NCBI GenBank assembly: GCA_035222895.1
Contig: JAVYIG010000059.1
Coordinates: forward strand, 638,001 to 702,000
Direction of reading: 5' to 3'
Length of the DNA: 64,000 bases
Origin: Strongylocentrotus droebachiensis
Lineage: Eukaryota; Echinodermata; Echinoidea; Camarodonta; Strongylocentrotidae
Below are positions 58,501-64,000 of the stretch, one piece after another (positions within the stretch are counted from its first letter, which is position 1; each line of letters starts with the position of its first letter). Both the position numbers and the translations under genes were made by a program. Under the pieces are notes generated by a model that worked only from the letters and a program-made list of their open reading frames with translations, ran no database searches and was not told where the DNA came from.

Positions 58501-60218
58501 CTAGACTTCCCTGTCAGACACTATTGAGTGACTGACTGACATCTTTTTTTTCTTTGGTAATAACATAGACCGACATACAATGAGTTGTAACAAGTACATG
58601 AGCATTAATTTGTCTACATCAATAACCTACTACTTGTAATGGCCAAAATTAAACTGATTGAATCTTTGTGCAGCACGAAACGTACGACCATTCTGTACAA
58701 GGGTATATGAAATCAGACTTATTACTTAGGTAAATTTTCATAAATGAATGATACACGCCCATAAAAACTAAAACAACAACAACGCAACCACTTATGTCGA
58801 TTCGACAACTAATGGTCGTATTTTCCGACAAAAAGCCATTTTAAAACCCTTTCGTTTTGAGGGAAGTTCTAAATAAGCATTGTCTTTCAAATGCCGTTGG
58901 AATTTAACTTTTTCATTTGTTTGACCTGCAAATGGTACATAGTACCCTTCTCACTGAAATTATACCAATATAGGATATTCTTATATAAAATTGAAATACA
59001 GCTTTTGAATTGGTCAATTGGAAAACTTGCAATTGGATACAACTTTGAGTTCAATGTGCTACCCATCATCAGTCTATCGGCGGTAGTATGGCAACACGGA
59101 TCTTGTTACTTCAAATAAACACGTTAACTAATTTCCTTGTTAATAGAAGAGCTATCACAAACTTGAGATTGAATAGGGAACCACAGCAAGCGGTCTCAAT
59201 GACTGAATGATTTATTTATGCATTGCGTATTTTATAGGGCTATCAAATCTTAGTGTCGAGTTTCTTTGAAGGAATGCAGAAACACATAATTTTACAAAGA
59301 AACAGGATTTTAAAAAAGGAAAATTTAGAATTTGTAAATTTAAAATTACTTTGCTATCCTTGTGTACGGGTGAAAATTCCATCGGCGTATCGATCATGTC
59401 GATATAGTGCCCGTCATCTCTGCCATTTGTTCGAACAAAGAATATGACTAAAAATAAAGTCTCCTTTCAAAAGTCTCCTCTAAAAAAGTATGATCTTTTC
59501 TTTATTTGGGGGCATAATTATAAAAACACGCTATTCAAAATATTCATTGAGTGCCGCCCCACTATGCAGAGGACAAGTATGAATAGATTATCAACTACCA
59601 TTCATCGAGGGAACTTAGGAAAGAAAGGGAAAGTTTCTTAACATGAGAGTAATGTGTACAGGAAATAAATAGGAATCAACGAGTCAACCCTTTGTCATTG
59701 TTTGTATTCGATAAATAACATGAATATATATATTATTAATACAAATGAAACAATTAAAATTTCTTTGAAAATTGCAAATTTGCAAGATTGCTCCATTTTT
59801 CATATGTAGAGCCTAGACAGAGAAGCAGGAAATATAAATGCAGGGCTTAAGACCCCTGGAGTCCAAAGGCATGGTGGACAAGCGGCCCCCTGAATTAAAA
59901 ATGCATCTCAAATATCAACAGTTATGGAACTACAATACAAATAAAACATCATGATTTTTTTTTTAATTAACTGCCCCTGCCCCCCCCCCCCCCCAGCCCC
60001 GCACTCTAAGATGAAGATGTGGAACACGATGAATCAATATAGTGTGCTCTCTATATACATCTCTAACTTGAAATGTGATTTTCAAAAAATATATATATAT
60101 ATTCTCTACAATCTGAGATATGGTAATTACCGTTCTCCATCTGTATCCCCTCTCCGGTTGTCATGGAAATAAGGCAGACTGCGGCTAGGATGATAATAAG
60201 CATTATAAGTCTATCCAT
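24346..60218 (-). CDS. Adhesion G-protein-coupled receptor, 14 exons placed
   Basis: A cell-surface receptor of the adhesion GPCR (class B2) family. Exons, 5' to 3': 60218-60131, 51651-51440, 46237-46030, 43291-42842, 40933-40769, 39651-39410, 32030-31616, 31046-30811, 29158-29003, 27387-27278, 26992-26727, 25697-25628, 25180-25064, 24580-24368. All junctions have GT/AG and matching codon phase. The joined frame gives about 982 residues: signal peptide 1-22, duplicated extracellular domain 30-169 and 170-319, Ser/Thr-rich linker 320-374, GAIN domain 375-724 with GPS HLT at 716-718, and seven helices about 735-982. The family self-cleaves at the GPS and signals through the freed stalk. The end is uncertain: a donor at 24367 implies a further tail exon, while read-through stops at 24346 after seven more residues. 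Ligand unknown. Confidence 0.9.
24368..24580 (-). CDS. Receptor exon 14: membrane helices 6 and 7
   Basis: Acceptor CTTATAG|G, probable donor TTTTTAG|GTCAGT, phase 2 to 2, residues 912-982. TM6 carries the family motif LLTGLTWLFGFFAI and TM7 carries NSLQGLCIFLLFC. Normal relatives continue after TM7 with a basic cytoplasmic helix and tail. Here the frame ends after SVKYIL if the donor is not used, so either the receptor has almost no tail or a further exon is missing from view. Confidence 0.94.
24932..25050. repeat. Degenerate AAATTTG short tandem repeat
   Basis: About 17 imperfect copies of GAAATTT/GAAATATG-type 7-8-mers lie in intron 13, ending 14 bp from the end of exon 13. Confidence 0.8.
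25064..25180 (-). CDS. Receptor exon 13: loop 2 cysteine and helix 5
   Basis: Acceptor TTGTCAG|T, donor CAAG|GTAAAT, phase 2 to 2, residues 873-911. It starts FCFLSRGP, where most family members have C-W; the cysteine (C874) that bonds to C799 is kept but the following tryptophan is phenylalanine. TM5 is FIYALLFPLAAVLLLNVVCY. A degenerate AAATTTG repeat lies just past the donor. Confidence 0.92.
25628..25697 (-). CDS. Receptor exon 12: end of helix 4 and extracellular loop 2
   Basis: Acceptor TTTTTAG|GT, donor AGCTT|GTAAGT, phase 1 to 2, residues 850-872: LPIGFVLTGLFQIGPDEYRE. At 70 nt it is the shortest exon. Phase and content both fit between exons 11 and 13. Confidence 0.88.
26508..26708. 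repeat. (AAG)n purine tract in intron 11
   Basis: About 200 bp of GAAGAAG-type sequence with interruptions. On the receptor's coding strand it is a pyrimidine tract starting about 18 nt after the exon 11 donor. Confidence 0.9.
26727..26992 (-). CDS. Receptor exon 11: membrane helices 2-4
   Basis: Acceptor GACCAG|T, donor TGGG|GTAATA, phase 2 to 1, residues 761-850. TM2 is about 770-790 and TM3 805-829 with the family signature LLHYFTLSSVLWMGIEGVNL; TM4 begins at about 839. C799 is the conserved cysteine at the top of TM3. Reading past the donor runs into a (TTC)n tract on the coding strand, which gives a false phenylalanine/serine extension. Confidence 0.96.
27117..27259. mobile_element. Palindromic MITE, copy 1 (intron 10)
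   Basis: Arms TAGGGACTTTTAGATTCTG... and its inverse ...CAGAATCTAAAAGTTCCTA pair over about 59 bp each. The centre holds an extra 25 bp that duplicates part of an arm. It is flanked by TA-containing sequence. No coding capacity. It is the same family as the copy at 51303. Confidence 0.9.
27278..27387 (-). CDS. Receptor exon 10: membrane helix 1
   Basis: Acceptor ATTCCAG|GCC, donor TTCGG|GTAAGA, phase 0 to 2, residues 725-761. It encodes the rest of the stalk and TM1, ISQFGCVVSTLGLILTIITY. The intron behind it is only 285 nt, and half of it is a palindromic MITE that starts 18 nt from the donor. Confidence 0.93.
27613..27713. repeat. (CTT)n microsatellite upstream of tRNA-Val(CAC)
   Basis: About 30 nearly perfect CTT repeats end 42 bp before the CAC tRNA gene in intron 9. 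Confidence 0.93.
27756..27828 (+). tRNA. tRNA-Val(CAC), single copy in receptor intron 9
   Basis: Loop CTCACAC gives anticodon CAC. It also differs from the array genes by U6-G67 in the acceptor stem, AGCGG in the D loop (A box TAGTGTAGCGG), T loop TTCGAAC, and discriminator A instead of T. It is therefore a separate lineage, not an array escapee. TTTTTG follows close to the 3' end. It is antisense to the receptor. Confidence 0.94.
28436..28508 (+). tRNA. tRNA-Val(AAC), in receptor intron 9
   Basis: Gene body identical to the array AAC gene. The six bases before it (ATCTGA) and the start of the trailer (TAGTTTTTG, as at 20700) also match array copies, while the wider flanks do not. It is antisense to the receptor. 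Confidence 0.94.
29003..29158 (-). CDS. Receptor exon 9: GPS autoproteolysis motif
   Basis: Acceptor TTCCAG|ACT, donor CTCATG|GTAGGT, phase 0 to 0, residues 673-724. All hallmarks are present: CTYWDF, a tryptophan in GDWSTLGC, and CSCDHLTNFAVLM, with cysteines at 681, 700, 712 and 714. Cleavage is expected between L717 and T718, leaving TNFAVLM as the start of the tethered agonist. No catalytic residue is missing, so the receptor should self-cleave. Confidence 0.96.
29159..30810. other. Receptor intron 8
   Basis: A 1.65-kb AT-rich intron with no repeat family or gene that I recognise. Confidence 0.5.
30811..31046 (-). CDS. Receptor exon 8: GAIN subdomain B
   Basis: Acceptor TCGTTAG|CT, donor CAGAAG|GTTAGT, phase 1 to 0, residues 594-672. 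Strand-like segments NLRIDLIVYRNDTLF, SIRSKVLSVTMRR and APINMTFKIQK are typical of the strands that precede the GPS. The Ser/Gly-rich segment between them is probably a surface loop. Confidence 0.9.
31616..32030 (-). CDS. Receptor exon 7: GAIN domain centre
   Basis: Acceptor CTCCAG|GTC, donor TCAG|GTATTT, phase 0 to 1, residues 456-593. It carries helix-rich sequence (NFVEVVDRIISIE; STQIVQSVERLLTNVKLP) followed by beta-strand sequence (GVNLAMAAFNLVADD; DDVLQIYVKEEF), the transition from GAIN subdomain A to B. It is the second-longest exon placed and has strongly coding base composition, much higher in GC than its introns. Confidence 0.92.
32497..32772 (+). repeat. Outer direct repeat, left copy (intron 6)
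   Basis: It aligns in the same orientation with 38630-38918. Shared blocks include TTTTGCAC(G)(T/C)AGTGCTTG, GGC(A/G)TAGTCTCTA, TCAAGGTCACTA and TGACCGTCCAGGCAC. The copies are clearly diverged. They sit outside the inverted repeats of the 5-kb element. Confidence 0.7.
36035..36365 (-). pseudogene. C-terminal-type fragment of an unrecognised repeat-borne protein
   Basis: An open stretch of 109 codons begins at a possible acceptor TTCAG|GGAT (36365) with DKATFEDPITSTNFDQRGRR, passes through KIPNQWTKFLSRGENKENLL and ends at a stop at 36035. From memory this style (FLS-G-NK, then a short C-terminal block) belongs to large uncharacterised protein families common in echinoderm and cnidarian genomes, where the protein continues; here it stops early. 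The phase does not fit the exon at 38112, so a middle exon is missing or the gene is dead. Confidence 0.5.
37268..37455 (+). repeat. tRNA-derived SINE fragment
   Basis: GGCAAGTTGGCTCAGTCGG has the A box of a Pol III gene. The B-box region is reduced to CGAACCCGTG, so the promoter is broken. It is followed by GCACGTTAAGAACCCACTG and a CCCCGGTGTACG stretch, a central region of the kind conserved in invertebrate SINEs. Confidence 0.6.
37813..38112 (-). CDS. First exon of the nested gene, 100 codons
   Basis: ATG at 38112-38110 starts an open frame of exactly 100 codons ending at the donor ATGAAG|GTAATT in phase 0. The translation includes ISFSETSWRKFVISVHQW and ends in a basic, Ser/Arg-rich stretch (KLRSRGSGRSKKDQ). 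Two inverted CCAAT boxes lie 70-115 bp upstream. It is transcribed in the same direction as the receptor, inside its intron 6. I do not know the function; with no compatible downstream exon it may be a relic. Confidence 0.5.
38174..38232 (-). promoter_or_regulatory. Paired CCAAT boxes upstream of the nested gene
   Basis: TGTGATTGGTCAATT and TGTGATTGGCCAATT occur about 38 bp apart, each giving a CCAAT box on the - strand upstream of the ATG at 38112. The spacing and duplication resemble NF-Y-type promoters. No TATA box was identified. Confidence 0.4.
38630..38918 (+). repeat. Outer direct repeat, right copy (intron 6)
   Basis: The partner of 32497-32772, in the same orientation. The match begins in TGGTTTTGCACGCAGTGC and fades out near CTTCGTTTGACACG. 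Confidence 0.7.
39410..39651 (-). CDS. Receptor exon 6: GAIN subdomain A
   Basis: Acceptor CCTATAG|TT, donor GAAGTG|GTAAGA, phase 1 to 0, residues 375-455. After a Pro/Thr-rich start it becomes helical and acidic (SAESISAELADWTEEIDDIS, then LRMTGRVLEKISRIEDVSEV), as expected for the helical first part of the GAIN domain. A (CT)n microsatellite on the coding strand lies immediately upstream of its acceptor. Confidence 0.87.
39662..39740. repeat. (GA)n microsatellite at the exon 6 acceptor
   Basis: Almost pure GA for about 78 bp. Read on the receptor's strand it is (CT)n and ends about 11 nt before the exon, where the polypyrimidine tract should be. Confidence 0.95.
40769..40933 (-). CDS. Receptor exon 5: Ser/Thr-rich linker
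   Basis: Acceptor CCAAAG|TC, donor GCAG|GTTTGT, phase 1 to 1, 55 residues (about 320-374). It starts with VTELYINTSRPCREDEIDC, with two cysteines that may close the preceding domain, then runs through a low-complexity stretch dominated by S and T, typical of a mucin-like O-glycosylated stalk. Confidence 0.82.
41111..41174. repeat. (GA)n microsatellite in intron 4
   Basis: GAGAGA run with a few AA/T interruptions, within a broader purine-rich stretch from about 40975. Confidence 0.9.
41705..42718. mobile_element. 1.0-kb element with ~290-bp terminal inverted repeats (intron 4)
   Basis: The ends read TATACCGTGTGTCTCAAAA and its exact inverse. The arms (41707-41995 and 42425-42716) are nearly identical inverted copies, including AACGTAACACTTTTGAAATG and GGGCCTGCGCAGG. 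A TA duplication at both outer edges fits the Tc1/mariner group. The 430-bp centre holds a (GT)n run (42328-42352) and no transposase, so it is non-autonomous. Confidence 0.9.
42842..43291 (-). CDS. Receptor exon 4: complete extracellular domain B
   Basis: Acceptor CTGAAG|AT, donor ATAT|GTAGGT, phase 1 to 1, 150 residues (170-319). One exon encodes the whole domain that exons 2 and 3 split, so an intron was gained in A or lost in B after duplication. Several N-glycosylation sites are visible (NLT, NVT, NDS, NIT, NGT, NAS). The fold looks like a beta sandwich of Ig or fibronectin kind. I cannot name the family. Confidence 0.9.
43953..43991. repeat. (CT)n microsatellite in intron 3
   Basis: An uninterrupted CT run of nearly 40 bp lies in a pyrimidine-rich context from 43910. 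Confidence 0.95.
44060..44128 (+). repeat. SINE-type 3' tail
   Basis: GGTAAGCGCTTTATAAGTAACG is followed by (ATT)n. The same GCGCT-TATA-(ATT)n arrangement occurs at 35915-35950 and 36905-36975. Confidence 0.6.
44400..44835. mobile_element. ~435-bp MITE with ~85-bp inverted ends (intron 3)
   Basis: The left end GGGTGTTTCACAAAGACTA and the right end (inverse of GGGGAGTGTTTTACAAAGAC) continue as inverted copies through AGATCGAC, GTTGGACTTGAACTA and TTGCTCTCACC. There is no coding capacity. The terminus resembles that of the MITE at 52359. Confidence 0.8.
46030..46237 (-). CDS. Receptor exon 3: second half of extracellular domain A
   Basis: Acceptor CATACAG|GCC, donor AAAG|GTAGGA, phase 0 to 1, residues 101-169. 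The block VEYKLDLRRASCGQGARFIC and a final CIPGPSC align with VEYELDMRNITC...IC and CVPAPNC in exon 4. Four conserved cysteines suggest two disulfides. The intron that follows begins with pyrimidine-rich sequence running into a (CT)n tract on the coding strand. Confidence 0.88.
46310..48393. other. Receptor intron 2, downstream part
   Basis: AT-rich intron sequence with short C runs (about 47046-47059) and a G run near 47610-47630. I see no gene and no full-length element. Confidence 0.4.
48394..48466 (+). tRNA. tRNA-Val(AAC)-like, T-loop mutated, in receptor intron 2
   Basis: The body matches the array AAC gene except that the T loop reads TTCGTGC instead of TTCGAGC. This replaces the nearly universal A58 and breaks the B box (GGTTCGTGCCC). 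The ATCTGA 5' flank of the array is retained. The trailer is TGTTGTTTTC, with a four-T run. Probably a weak gene or recent pseudogene, antisense to the receptor. Confidence 0.75.
50513..51143. repeat. ~630-bp (GAT)n microsatellite in intron 2
   Basis: Long ATG/GAT repeats with G substitutions that themselves recur, for example a GATGTTGATGATGGTGATG block near 50642, 50678 and 50812. All six frames are open for long distances, giving false poly-Asp, poly-Met and poly-His proteins. Confidence 0.97.
51303..51420. mobile_element. Palindromic MITE, copy 2 (intron 2)
   Basis: A nearly perfect 118-bp palindrome starting TAGGGAATGTTAG and ending CTAAAAGTCCCTA, with TGACGTCA at the centre. It could fold into one hairpin of about 55 bp. 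The 3' arm has a small change (CTCCGTCCTGCAAATC). Its outer edge is 19 nt from the exon 2 donor. Confidence 0.92.
51440..51651 (-). CDS. Receptor exon 2: first half of extracellular domain A
   Basis: Acceptor CTATAG|GT, donor CAG|GTTAGT, phase 1 to 0, residues about 30-100. The translation has alternating hydrophobic strands, NVS/NQT/NVT/NGT glycosylation sites and a conserved core DIQWKLSMWGS. That core lines up with NDQWQLMIWSR in exon 4, showing that the two domains are copies. A palindromic MITE starts 19 nt into the following intron. Confidence 0.87.
52359..52648. mobile_element. ~290-bp MITE with 58-bp inverted ends (intron 1)
   Basis: Both ends read GGTGTTTCATAAAGCTGTTC inward and match over about 58 bp with three differences. 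Within each end, GTTCGTAAAGT...ACTTTACGAAC is itself a small palindrome. No target duplication could be fixed with certainty. Confidence 0.82.
53785..54245. repeat. Inverted minisatellite of GGACAATTACCCC units (intron 1)
   Basis: The left half (53785-53960) consists of short units like GGACAATTACCCC and GGAAAATTACTCCC. The right half (54015-54245) consists of the reverse, GGGGTAATTGTCC. About 55 bp of unrelated sequence separates them. The result is a large imperfect hairpin made of a minisatellite and its inversion. Confidence 0.82.
54901..55087 (+). mobile_element. SINE with a 7SL RNA-like head
   Basis: It begins GACTGGGCGTTGTGGCG and continues TGCGCCTGTAATCCAGCTAA, closely resembling the 5' domain of animal 7SL RNA and of primate Alu. 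A B-box-like GGTTCGAAACT lies at 54973. The 3' part runs through CACGTCTGTA into a 24-nt A-tract (55064-55087) and then (CA)n. A target duplication was not found. It is alternatively a tRNA-type SINE with a chance 7SL match, but the matched block is long. Confidence 0.6.
56093..56335 (+). repeat. tRNA-type SINE
   Basis: GAGGCACTGTGGTTTATTGA is followed by a well-formed B box, GGGTTCGATCC (56148). The 3' part (GGAACAGTATCATATACTG, GATGAGGCT) resembles the tail at 61610-61665, so the two probably belong to one family. Confidence 0.6.
57204..57694. repeat. ~490-bp (CTT)n / pyrimidine tract in intron 1
   Basis: CTT, TCC and TTTTC repeats with few purines. Open frames through it (poly-Ser, poly-Lys) are artefacts of the repeat. 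Confidence 0.95.
57700..60130. other. Receptor intron 1, upstream part
   Basis: AT-rich, with a C run at about 59981-59994 and (AT)n near 60090. No gene or complete element is recognised. Confidence 0.45.
60131..60218 (-). CDS. Receptor exon 1: start codon and signal peptide
   Basis: ATG at 60218-60216 opens a classic signal peptide, MDRLIMLIIILAAVCLISM, with a charged start, hydrophobic core and small residues before the probable cleavage at TTG-EG. The donor is G|GTAATT, phase 1, which fits the acceptor of the exon at 51651. The next upstream sequence has no in-frame extension that looks coding. It is the weakest-linked exon, because 8.5 kb separates it from the next. Confidence 0.75.
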
Positions 60219-60479
60219 GATGTTTAAAATGTATATCGGTATGAAATGCAAATAAGTTAAATCATCTCATAGCATTCCTGAGCGGGATGGTATTCCGAAA
60301 ATGGCTTTTTCCAGTGTGCGGTTGCAGTTGTAAACTCACTTTCAAGAATATAGCAAGAAGATTTTGTGTAAGGTTTGTGTCAGGATGAGCACTGGATAAT
60401 TCGTCGCAAAATCGTGGAATTTATCAAGATCAGTTTCATTTGATTAGGCCTACAGTAGCAGACGATGTAAAGATCTTAG

Positions 60480-60870
60480 AACCGACAGCCTCTTGCTTCG
60501 CGCACTTATCGCTACTTTGAATCAGGATGCTGGGCTTACGGGCGCGCCCGGTTGCGGCGATTCACGGGTTTAGCCACAGCTCAGTCTCTCAGCTCAAATC
60601 CCTCAGCCTGTGAATTAACCAAGGAGTTTACACACAACCAATAGAACTCGTCCGGCCTTGCTGGATCAAACCCGAGTTATGACCTGACTGCTGCTGGCCT
60701 TGAGCATAGACTACAAACTGACAAGCTCAAAGTCATGATCATACGTCGTGCGGAAGCTCGGGCTGGCTGACATGACTGATTTGTCAAACCCCAAATTCTG
60801 TCAAGATTCGTTAGGGTGGTACAGTTGTCGACTGACGGACGCGCGATCGCGAGGAATATTATTGTTATCC
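60480..60870 (-). promoter_or_regulatory. Possible promoter/5' region of the receptor gene
   Basis: This stretch, 260-650 bp upstream of the receptor ATG, is richer in GC and CpG than its surroundings (GGGCGCGCCCGG, GACGCGCGATCGCGAGG) and contains a CCAAT box (ACAACCAATAG). No TATA box or initiator could be assigned. The assignment rests on position and composition only. Confidence 0.3.
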
Positions 60871-61040
60871 ACCCCAATTGTGAAAGTAATAATTTTAAGT
60901 ACTCAAGAGCCCGCGACACCTCAAGACTTTCATTTTATTGAAATTTCAGATCCGCTAGGCGTGGGAAGATTATTAAGTTCACTAATGTTCAATAGCAACT
61001 AGTCAGTATATAAGTGCATACCGCTATAATGATGACATTA

Positions 61041-61112
61041 ATCGGGTGGTTAATTGAGTAGTTTCGAACATTTGACTGGAAGGTCGTAGGTTCGAGCCAC
61101 GGCATTGCACAA
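61041..61112 (+). repeat. tRNA-like SINE head
   Basis: GGTGGTTAATTGAG resembles an A box and TAGGTTCGAGCCACG a B box, 38 bp apart, but no cloverleaf forms around them. Confidence 0.45.
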
Positions 61113-61559
61113 AAATCACAAACGAATTTGTTATCTTCTTTCTATTACCTCACTATTTCATTTGTGGAAAAGTTGACTTGGTAATTGGTGTTCTTCAAAC
61201 ATAAGCAATGTTCATGATATTGTAGCTTTTTATTATTCCGAATCCACATAATTATCCCCTTGATCTATTTTCAGCAACAACATGATTGAGATCTAATCAT
61301 ACTGGGATCTCGATTTAGGTAAAACTGGAATAATATTCTCTCTCTGTCTATTTTTGGCTTTAGAAATTAGAAGCGTAAGCCTATGTTTGTATTTCGGAAC
61401 GCCTTAGATTTAATACACGAATTAATTGAGGGGTGAATCAATAGGTGCCAAGGCCTTTTAAAAAAGCAACGCCGATATAGCGGAGTAGTAGAATGAATGA
61501 GTGAATGGACAAACTTTAAACAATGAAGAATAATAATATCTATTATTCTGGGTTAATGT

Positions 61560-61666
61560 AGCGCTTAATTGAATACATCGACGATGACCGGGGTATTAAT
61601 ATGATTGCAGGGCCCTCAGGGAGAACAGTATGAATACTGATGAGGCTACCCTGGGTAAACAAGACA

Positions 61667-61705
<39 letters not shown>

Positions 61706-61706
61706 G
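61560..61706 (+). repeat. SINE-type tail ending in (ATT)n
   Basis: GAACAGTATGAATACTGATGAGGCTACCCTGGGTAAACAAG is the block that precedes a 38-bp (ATT)n run here. An inverted relative with TTTACCCAGGGTAGCC lies at 22340-22430. Confidence 0.65.
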
Positions 61707-62159
61707 TCTCTTTAAGCGCTTTACATAAATAATACTACTACAATGACTTTCGTAACCTACCGGGTATACCCAGTTAACACCTGGGAGGAGAGGGGCAAAT
61801 GTAGATTAATGTCTTGCCAACGGGCATTTTATTTTGATTTCCAACACTTCAATTCGGTTCTTAGTTGCTTTCACGCAGTCTTTTATATCACAATGTAAAT
61901 GAACAACCAATACTCAATGATTTTTTAACAATGGCATATCCATACATGTTGATAATTAGGTATAAAAGGCCCGGATAAAAGGGTACCTGCTGAGTGGCGT
62001 AAGCCAGCTCCACCCTGTGTGATAAATAGGCCATGTTTTAACAACATGAATCTGATAAATCCACGGTCAGTAAAGCCTAATTCTTGCTAGGGGGACAATG
62101 ATTATTGCTTTGTTAGACACGCCTATGGCAAGCTTTACAACGTCACAGTGAAGGTCAAA

Positions 62160-62480
62160 GTCGAGTTATGATAATGATAATAATGATGGAGATAATGATG
62201 ATGGTGGTGGTGGTTATTGATGGTATGATGATTATGATGATGATGATAGTAATAATGATAATCAATCAAAACAAAAAAAATCATTACAATAATAATGATG
62301 GTGATGATGATGATGATGATGATTCACAGCATTTGTATGGCGTCATATATCTGTTTCAAAAAACATTCAAAGGCGCGAGCTCCTCCAATAAAGTTAGCAT
62401 TTAAATGTCTGAAGGAAGATGTGATGATGATAATAATAAAAATGATTACGATGATAATAATGATCATAATAATGTTGATG
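62160..62480. repeat. GAT/AAT low-complexity region
   Basis: Irregular ATGATGAT and AATAATAAT runs interrupted by unique sequence at about 62330-62420. The open frames across it are not credible genes. Confidence 0.8.
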
Positions 62481-62565
62481 ATGATAATAGTTTCGATCAA
62501 GGACCGACAAAAAAAGCAAATGCAAATTACGATAGAAAAATAGCTCGACAGATAATGTACAGGTA

Positions 62566-62864
62566 CAGGCGGGTACGCAGGGGGGGGGGTTTCGGGTTAA
62601 CCCCCCCCCCCTTTGGTAATTTTATGTATGTAAACCCCCCTAAAAAAAACCTAAACCCCCCCCCCCCCGCTTATTCAGCGGTCGGCTGAGTCGTTGCGAT
62701 TTTTGGGGGGACCCCCCCCCCCCCCCCAAGAAAAATTACCTCTTACCCCCCCCCCCCCCCCCCCCCCCCCGCTTATTCAGCGGCCGGCTGAGTCGTTGCG
62801 AAATTTTCGAACCGATTTATAAATGTTAAAAAAAAACCTTAAAAAAATCCTGCGTACGCGCCTG
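62566..62864. mobile_element. hAT-type MITE with 8-bp target duplication
   Basis: Ends CAGGCGGGTACGCAGG and CCTGCGTACGCGCCTG are inverted copies with one mismatch and one inserted-looking G. Perfect TACAGGTA copies flank it at 62558-62565 and 62865-62872. An 8-bp duplication with CAG...CTG termini is diagnostic of the hAT group. The 299-bp interior holds long C runs and a duplicated CGCTTATTCAGCGG(T/C)CGGCTGAGTCG block, with no transposase. Confidence 0.92.
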
Positions 62865-62879
62865 TACAGGTAATGAAAC

Positions 62880-64000
62880 TCAATTCTAGATACATAATGT
62901 AGATACGTTTTCGGCTGTTGTGTTTTGAATTGTTCTGTGGAATACAACTTTTTCAGTTAAGAAAGAAATGAGTTTCAGAGAATAGCTTTGGTGAAGGATC
63001 TGTCTCCAATAAATGGGACCACACAAACACAATGTCCAAAGTTTAATTTCTCTCTAGTAAATTGGGAATGTGGGAAAAAATTTAAGAACATTAATTGTCA
63101 TTGCTACTATAACACATATCCACTGATAAACCAAACATGAGAAAGCTTGCAAATTATTTCAAACTTTACCAGAACTCAGCCTTCTCTCTACAATGTCTAA
63201 AACCTAATCAAGGAGTAACAAAAATCTTAAACTTTTCACTTTGACGACCTTTAGTGTTTGTTAAGTTCGAGGGGGGTCTGACGTAAAAAATCTCCTCTGG
63301 TAGACCACGACAACACATCCACTCCTATAAGCTCTTTCCGGTATGAATATCAAAATATGTGGATCAATTTCGGATACTCATCGATTGTTTTCTGACAACC
63401 AAGCAGCTAAAACTTACACAACACACAAGACACAGGAAGGATGGGAATATTGATTTCTGATTGTGGAGGTTGATGGAGTGAAACCAGACGACACTTTATC
63501 TCATATTGGACAATGCTGATTTACCAATCATTTGTTGTTTTAGTGATCACTGTTTCCTTAACTTGTGATCATTATTGTCTCTTTGTAATTATGTTGTTTT
63601 CTAATGAAGCGGTAGTGATTCATTGGTGTATCTGGTGTCCAAAGATCGAAAGGACTAATGAACAAATGGATGGATGGCAGCGATTTAATTTTTTTAATGT
63701 TGTTTGTATCAAGAGGTTACTAAAAAAAAGGCTAGCCTAGTAACTCGTTTTTTAAATCATCATATTTGGGCGTGGTGCTTGTTAAGTTTGTATGAAGAAT
63801 ATGTCTGCTGCCGTTCTTCTTTCTCCCTATACCCTTTTTCAATGTATCACACCCCATCCTCTTTTCCTTTTTAAACTATAATCATTTCTATATTTTTTCT
63901 GTCAATATTGTGATTGTGACTGATTTGTTTGAATAAATAAATAAATTTCAAAGAGCCCGTAAGGAGAAAGTAGGATCATGATAATGGTTACAGCAGAGGG
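62880..64000. other. Gene-free end of window
   Basis: AT-rich sequence with no recognisable gene, tRNA or complete repeat. Confidence 0.4.

Noticed and set aside
60677..60919. 80-codon frame on the - strand upstream of the receptor
   Set aside because: No domain, no splice connection and a CpG-rich context better explained as promoter or 5' untranslated sequence.

Overview
The window is nuclear DNA of an animal: AT-rich, with intron-split genes, abundant microsatellites, MITEs and SINE-like repeats. The repeat style (poly-C tracts, short DNA transposons with GTACGCAGG ends, GCGCTTTATAA-(ATT)n tails) and the type of receptor gene suggest a marine invertebrate deuterostome, most likely an echinoderm. 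That assignment is inference.

Region 1 (1-23394) is a valine tRNA cluster on the + strand. Seven intact, nearly identical 1151-bp units each carry one tRNA-Val(UAC) and one tRNA-Val(AAC). An eighth unit has lost its AAC gene and is split by a 2.3-kb fold-back element with a diverged centre. A shortened ninth unit, three about 665-bp units with only AAC, and a duplicated 1736-bp block with three tRNAs follow. The margin is decaying, with single copies, a tRNA remnant with an internal deletion (20925-20962) and a six-copy satellite (19231-19920). Counting dispersed copies at 23322, 27756, 28436 and 48394, I find 34 tRNA-Val genes (13 UAC, 20 AAC, 1 CAC) and no other amino acid. Together the three anticodons read all four GUN codons.

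Region 2 (24368-60218) is one adhesion G-protein-coupled receptor gene on the - strand. I could place 14 exons whose GT/AG sites and codon phases agree at every junction, giving about 982 residues: signal peptide, two copies of a cysteine-bearing beta-rich domain, a Ser/Thr-rich linker, GAIN domain, GPS with an intact HLT cleavage site, and seven membrane helices. A cytoplasmic tail exon was not found. Its introns host three tRNA-Val genes (antisense to the receptor), a 5-kb inverted-repeat element with remnants of its own gene, several MITEs and long microsatellites. Two copies of one palindromic MITE lie 18 and 19 nt inside two different introns, counted from the 5' splice site.

Region 3 (60219-64000) holds a CpG-richer stretch that may be the receptor promoter, tRNA-like SINE pieces, and a hAT-type MITE with a perfect 8-bp target duplication. 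I recognised no protein gene there.
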